Below are positions 59,610 to 64,000 of a stretch of DNA of 64,000 bases, piece after piece. Position 1 is the stretch's first letter. The number at the start of each line of letters is the position of its first letter. The translations under genes were made by a program, and so were the position numbers. Below the pieces are notes generated by a model. That model did no database searches, was not told the origin of the DNA, and was given only the letters and a program-made list of their open reading frames with translations. Origin of the DNA: Oncomelania hupensis (lineage: Eukaryota > Mollusca > Gastropoda > Littorinimorpha > Pomatiopsidae); NCBI GenBank assembly GCA_036898135.1, contig CM072514.1, positions 7,199,637 through 7,263,636 on the forward strand, read 5' to 3'.

Positions 59610-60790
59610 TACGAATACGAATACGATCACTTTATTATCTCAATCAAAGAGAAATTCATACGTGGTGCCAGATATAAATGTTACAAGACGATAAAGGACA
59701 GTATAACAACAATAAACAGTAAACAGTAAAACAGGGTAAAAGTATATCAAAAAGACATTACTGAATTAACCATTTAAAACTGTAATCATAAGAAGTTACA
59801 TGGGGAAAACAAATACCTATCATACGATTTACGTTCAGTGTCATAATCATGATAGAAGGTATTGCAACATAACAATCACTGTTGGCAAGCAATAATCGCA
59901 TCAATATACAACAACGTAAGACTTTTAGATAAATATGGTCATAAAAGAATATAAAAATCGCTAAGCACATAGGCCTACACTAAACGGAAATGTAAGATCA
60001 CAGGGGCACATACTCACTATCTCATGCGGATTGGACATTAATTATATAAATCATGCCACGCACACTGTCATAATAGAAGCATCATACGTTCAAATTCTCA
60101 ATCATTTAATAAAGAGATTGCGGTGGGTATAAAACTATTTTTAGTGCGTACAGTTTTGAACTATGGTGTCCTGTAGCGCCTACCCGAGGGCAGGAGATTG
60201 AAGTGGTGCGCGAGCACGTGACTGCTGTCTTGAAGTATGCGACGGGCCTTTCTCGCCACTCGCCTTTCATACATCGCTATCATACTCACTTGTTGCACTC
60301 CCACAACCTTCCCACACACTCTCACCACTCTGTCCAACACATTCCTACTGCCCAAAGACAACCTTCCATACCAACATACAAATGAGAAAGTGAAAATGGA
60401 AGAGATGAACGAATCATAAAAGGTTTGGAGGATACGGGTTTGAACATGCAAGCGTCGGAGTTTCTGGAGGCAATAAATTCTAGATTGGCATTTTTTGTGA
60501 ATACCATTGACGTTAGAAGAGAAGTTCAGCTTCTCGTCAATGATGGTGCCAAGGTACTTGTATTCTGTGACCCTCTCTACTGTAGCACCGCCAATGATGA
60601 GAGCGGGCATGGGGGCGGGGTTGCGGCGGAAATCAACGATTAGCTCTTTTGTTTTCTTTACGTTTACGTCGAGGTAGTTTTCCTTGCACCAGGTGCTGAA
60701 AACTTCGACAGATGAGAAATACTGAGAATAAATCTCGGCAGTAGTGAAAAGTTTGTTTCTGGTGTACCCGGAAACTCTAAAATAGCACAG
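59610..60790 (-). mobile_element. CR1/L2-like LINE, 3' part of RT and UTR
   Basis: The minus-strand ORF has ENYLDVNVKKTKELIVDFRR, EYKYLGTIIDEKLNF, FTFSFVCWYGRLS, VLDRVVRVCGKVVGVQQ and HHFNLLPSGRRYRTP, the thumb and C-terminus of a CR1/L2-type RT. The catalytic FADD part is absent. The 3' end is AGATAATAAAGTGATCGTAT with ATTCGT repeats. It is the same family as 11692-12286. Confidence 0.85.
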
Positions 60791-60795
60791 TAACA

Positions 60796-61190
60796 ATGAC
60801 GAGACGACGAACAACAAGAAGAAGGAGAAATGTGGAAAAGGTGGATGAGGAGACAGAGGGAGAAGAAGATGCCAGAGGTGAAGAACCGATTTCGGTGAAG
60901 ACGACGCGGATGTTGAGGTCAACACTGATCCAGAGAAGGATTTCACTAATCAAGTAGCGATAGTGAGTGACCTTAAATGTTGCGTACGTAGCTTCCGAGA
61001 AGAGATCAACGCGCTGCGTTTGATGATTCTAGAGCAATCCGACATAATAAAACAACTGCGTGAAGAGCGAATCGGAATTGCGGACCGAAGAAATATAGAA
61101 AGTGAGCAGACGACGCGACCTTCAACTAGGTTGTCTTCCACTTCCTATGCTGCGGCAGTCAAATCTCTAAAACTTGAAACTTGAAACTTG
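60796..61190 (+). mobile_element. LINE ORF1-like fragment on the plus strand
   Basis: ATG at 60796 gives MTRRRTTRRRRNVEKVDEET. After a frame change the sequence continues DPEKDFTNQVAIVSDL, a coiled coil (REEINALRLMILEQSDIIKQ LREER) and STSYAAAV. A basic start, a coil and SYAAAV resemble ORF1 proteins of CR1/Jockey-type LINEs. It abuts minus-strand LINE pieces on both sides. Confidence 0.55.
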
Positions 61191-62600
61191 AAATTTTCTA
61201 TGATGTAGGCCATTGATGGCCTTTACATAGATCCTGGTGCGCTGCGCGTGGTGGCTCCAAATACTAATGGTAGCAAGTTGGGTCATAGAGGGTGGGGAGG
61301 GAAAGCCAGTGTGCATCCAGCCTGCCCTTAAAAGCATTAACTGAGGGGGCTTCAACAACACTCTGTGGTAGAGAGTTCCAGGTTGAGATCACTCGGTTTG
61401 AAAAGAAGTGGCCACGAATGTTCAGTCGGAACCTGTTCTTTTGGAGCTTTAGAGTGGTTCCTCTCAGTCCTAAGTCGGCAGGGGGGTGCTCGAAGCCAGG
61501 CCGCTGGGTACAGTACATCCCATGAAGGTATTTGTAGACATCAATCATGTCGCCTCGACAGCGACGGTGCTCAAGGCTTGGCAGGCTTAGGCTTTTGAGT
61601 CTTTCTGGATAAGGTTTCTCTTTCAATGAGGGCAATAGTTTGGTGGCCCGCCTCTGAACATCCTCCAATTCACGGCAAAGTTGTTTTAGTTGTGGATTCC
61701 AGACTGATTGACCATATTCCAGGCTAGGACGCACTAGGCTCGTGTATAGAGATACAAGTACTTTGTCAGTCAAATTGGTGAAAGAGCGTCGGATTATACC
61801 TAAGGTTCTGTTTGCCTTGGCCGTGCACTGATGAACGTGTTGTTTGAATGACAACTTGTTGTCTATAGTAATACCCAGGTCCTTCTCCGACTCATTTCCC
61901 GCCAGTTGAAAAGTGCAATCCAAGCCATTAGCATCTTTTGATTCCATGAAGTATCGTGCCTCCGTTTGTTTTGCACCGAGTTTCAGGACGCTGCATTTTT
62001 GCGGGTGAAACCTCAATAACCAGTCATCTGACCACTTCTGAAGAGTGTTGATATCCTTCTGCAATTCACTGGGGGCACCGAGTGTGTCGCTTCTCCTGTA
62101 GATCTTTGTATCATCAGCGAACATTTTTACAGATGAACTGACGTTGGCAGGTAAGTCGTTTATGAAAACAACGAAGAGCAGCGGTCCAAGACAGCTTCCT
62201 TGTGTAATCCCACTGTAAACAGCAGCTTCGCTTGATTGCGTACCATTTATGTTAACTCGCTGAAAACGATCCCGCAAAAACGCTCTGATCCAGGAAAGGA
62301 CGTAACCGCTCACGCCATATGCTTGGAGTTTAAGTATGAGTCTTTGATGTGGCACGGTATCAAACGCTTTCTGAAAGTCTGTGTAAATGGCATCTATACT
62401 GCCGCCCTCGTCCAGAATTTCAGTCCATTCATAGAGAGTCTCAAGCAATTGTGTCGTGCAAGAACGCCCGGAGACGAATCCATGTTGCTCTTTACAAATA
62501 AGGTTATTCACTTGTAGATGGGTCGTGACTTTGTTACGTACAATTTTTTCCATGCACTTGCATACTTTCGGCGTCAAACTTACAGGCCTATAGTTACTAG
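61191..62600 (-). mobile_element. CR1/Jockey-type LINE, RT domain
   Basis: The minus-strand ORF of 437 codons has NYRPVSLTPKVCKCMEKIV, KEQHGFVSGRSC, IYTDFQKAFDTVPH, GITQGSCLGPLLFVVFINDL and the catalytic FADDTKIY. The C-terminus is ..LEDVQRRATKLLPSL .. LEHRRCRGDMIDVYKYL. The 3'UTR ends in TTTCAAG repeats (about 61172-61192). The 5' part is cut at NYRPVS by the LTR at 62601. The catalytic RT core is intact, but endonuclease and ORF1 are missing. Confidence 0.92.
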
Positions 62601-62856
62601 TGTTACGCCCTTACCCTACTGCGTAACGTCTAAAAGTCCCTACAATTAGACAATCAAGGGTTCTTACCGAAATTCGCAGCTCCGGTCACTGTAGAACGTA
62701 CTCCTCCTTCGGTATCCACACAAAACCCACGCTCAGCTTGTCACGTGACCCGTTTTCTCGTCTCTTTCCGGAGCTCTCCGAAGTGATGACGTCTAGTTCG
62801 TCGTTCGTCACTCCCAACCCAGTTATTTCCCTTTACCTCTTCAGACCGGCATTACA
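62601..62856 (-). repeat. 3' LTR of a minus-strand LTR retrotransposon leaving the window
   Basis: On the minus strand it starts TGTAATGCCGGTCTG and ends GGGCGTAACA, so it has TG...CA ends, 256 bp. It follows a polypurine tract (AAAAGGGGGGAGAG at 62857-62870). It sits exactly where the LINE at 61191-62600 is broken. The 5' LTR must lie beyond the right edge. Confidence 0.75.
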
Positions 62857-63588
62857 CTCTCCCCCCTTTTAATAATTAGGAGCCACTCTACCCCCCATTA
62901 AACACCATCCTCTACCCAAATGGACATTAAAATATTTTAGTTAAAAAGTCAAAATATATAGTATAATTGAAAACCCCTTTCCTGGGTTCTCAGTAAACCA
63001 CAGCGTTTTTCAACAATTCCAGTTTTTCAACAATTCCAGACCCACCACAATAGCCACAAAACCAAACCCTTCCCTGTTGTTATATCGAACACCTGAAATG
63101 TTTCATTTTAACTTCTATTTCAGTGAATTGAAATTATAACTTAACAAATTAATTCCTAACCATTTTACATAACACTATCTTGCTTTAGAAATTAGAAAAG
63201 TTTTCCTATAATTAGAATTTATACTAAAAATTTGCTCTTATTGAAGTAGAAATTAAAGTGGAACCCCCATTGGGTTGTCATTTCTCATTATTCCTTTTTC
63301 CTTCGAAAATTCCTAACAGATATAGATAGCCCACGAATTCCTACAGAAAATACCCTACTAATGGTATACAGTTACAACAAAAATAATGTACTATGTAGCT
63401 AATATAGTGCTAAAAACATACATTCTGACTATACATATTTAAAGTAATACTGAATTAACTAACAAAACCTACACTATCTGATGAATTTAACGCATAAAGC
63501 GCACTTGTTCTTAAAGTGTACTTGTTCTTTTAGAAAAACTATACCCCCCTTTTCTCAGGAATCCAATAGGCCATCTACCTCCCCATCT
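62857..63588 (-). other. Untranslated region between ORF and 3' LTR
   Basis: This is AT-rich, with the polypurine tract at its left end. No coding sequence is seen. Confidence 0.55.
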
Positions 63589-63975
63589 CTATTCCCACCC
63601 TGAGGCTTCCTCACCCGACTCCTTCTTCTCTGAGTCCTCTAATAATTTATTTTCTAACTCTATTAGCAATTCTTCAATTTCCATCCCCACCTCCTCCATG
63701 GTCTCACCACTACCTAGGACTGCAACCTCGGTAGGTCTTTCAGGTTCTGCTACCGGAACCATCACAGTTGCCTCTGTAGGTCTCTCCTCTTTTCCTTCCG
63801 GCCCTGTTGGCGTGTCTTCTTTCACAGCTTGAACCCGTTCCAGTTCACCCTCCTCCCAATCATCAGGCTCAGAGTCTGAATCGGTAGAATAAGTTTTCCT
63901 CGGAGGAGGAACCCAGCCCTTTCTCATTTTCCTTTTCATGATCTCAATAACCCTTCTTCTTTTTTGGGTTAACAT
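63589..63975 (-). CDS. C-terminal acidic ORF of the LTR element at the right edge
   Basis: The minus-strand frame reads MLTQKRRRVIEIMKRKMRKG, WVPPPRKTYSTDSDSEPDDW and then an acidic Glu-rich tail ending EEASGWE. It may start further right, outside the window. Its position just upstream of a 3' LTR suggests the C-terminus of pol or an extra ORF of that element. The basic-then-acidic, low-complexity tail has no recognised fold. Confidence 0.5.
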   Translation of the reverse strand: MLTQKRRRVIEIMKRKMRKGWVPPPRKTYSTDSDSEPDDWEEGELERVQAVKEDTPTGPEGKEERPTEATVMVPVAEPERPTEVAVLGSGETMEEVGMEIEELLIELENKLLEDSEKKESGEEASGWE

Positions 63976-64000
63976 CCCCCAATGCTGTGGCGAGAAAGAA

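Overview
The window is animal nuclear DNA. Genes are split by GT-AG introns, most of the sequence is intron or transposon, and long (AT)n, (ATT)n, (CTT)n and (CT)n tracts and minisatellites are everywhere. The receptor exons (F5/8C or fucolectin-like fold, then EGF-like, then transmembrane) and the transposon mix (RTE and CR1/L2-like LINEs, tRNA- and 5S-type SINEs, Ty3/gypsy elements) suggest a mollusc, probably a marine gastropod. That is an inference; no species marker is present.

Host genes. Two tandem copies of one receptor gene lie on the + strand. Copy 1 runs from off the left edge to 16076. Its visible exons are 1995-2207, 2951-3160, 5697-5795, 8357-8500, 10121-10220, 14583-14629 and 15844-16076, and all join in phase. 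They encode a carbohydrate-binding-type F5/8C domain, two cysteine-rich EGF-like modules, one transmembrane helix and a short tail with three YxxL/V motifs. Copy 2 has its signal-peptide exon at 34938-35013 and its next exon at 48652-48864; the rest lies beyond the window or was not found. The window starts about 15 nt inside intron 1 of copy 1, judged by its match to copy 2.

Transposons. Two Ty3/gypsy elements carry integrase upstream of reverse transcriptase, the unusual Gmr1-like order. Element B (- strand, 21213-30366) is complete, with two nearly identical LTRs and an ATTTT target duplication. Element A (+ strand, about 36191-43912) is decayed and holds an RTE LINE in gag, two SINEs in pol and a 3.1-kb solo LTR at its 3' end. 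Together they fill intron 1 of receptor copy 2. A third LTR element enters from the right edge (62601-64000, - strand).

Two loci show (AT)n tracts split repeatedly by other elements: 11599-14398, and 50946-59230, which itself sits inside an element-B-type LTR. The inserts include three elements with terminal inverted repeats. One of these (51481-56301) carries a four-exon, in-phase gene ending in a CxxC...H motif; another carries a candidate exon (13411-13731, - strand).

Other structure: a 21-copy array of a 37-bp tRNA 5'-half; a 62-bp, 12-copy array made of a splice acceptor plus the start of an EGF exon; a SINE with a tRNA-like start followed by a 5S-rRNA-like segment (three copies, each with target duplications); telomere-type TTAGGG stretches; and 25-, 35-, 59- and 145-bp minisatellites.
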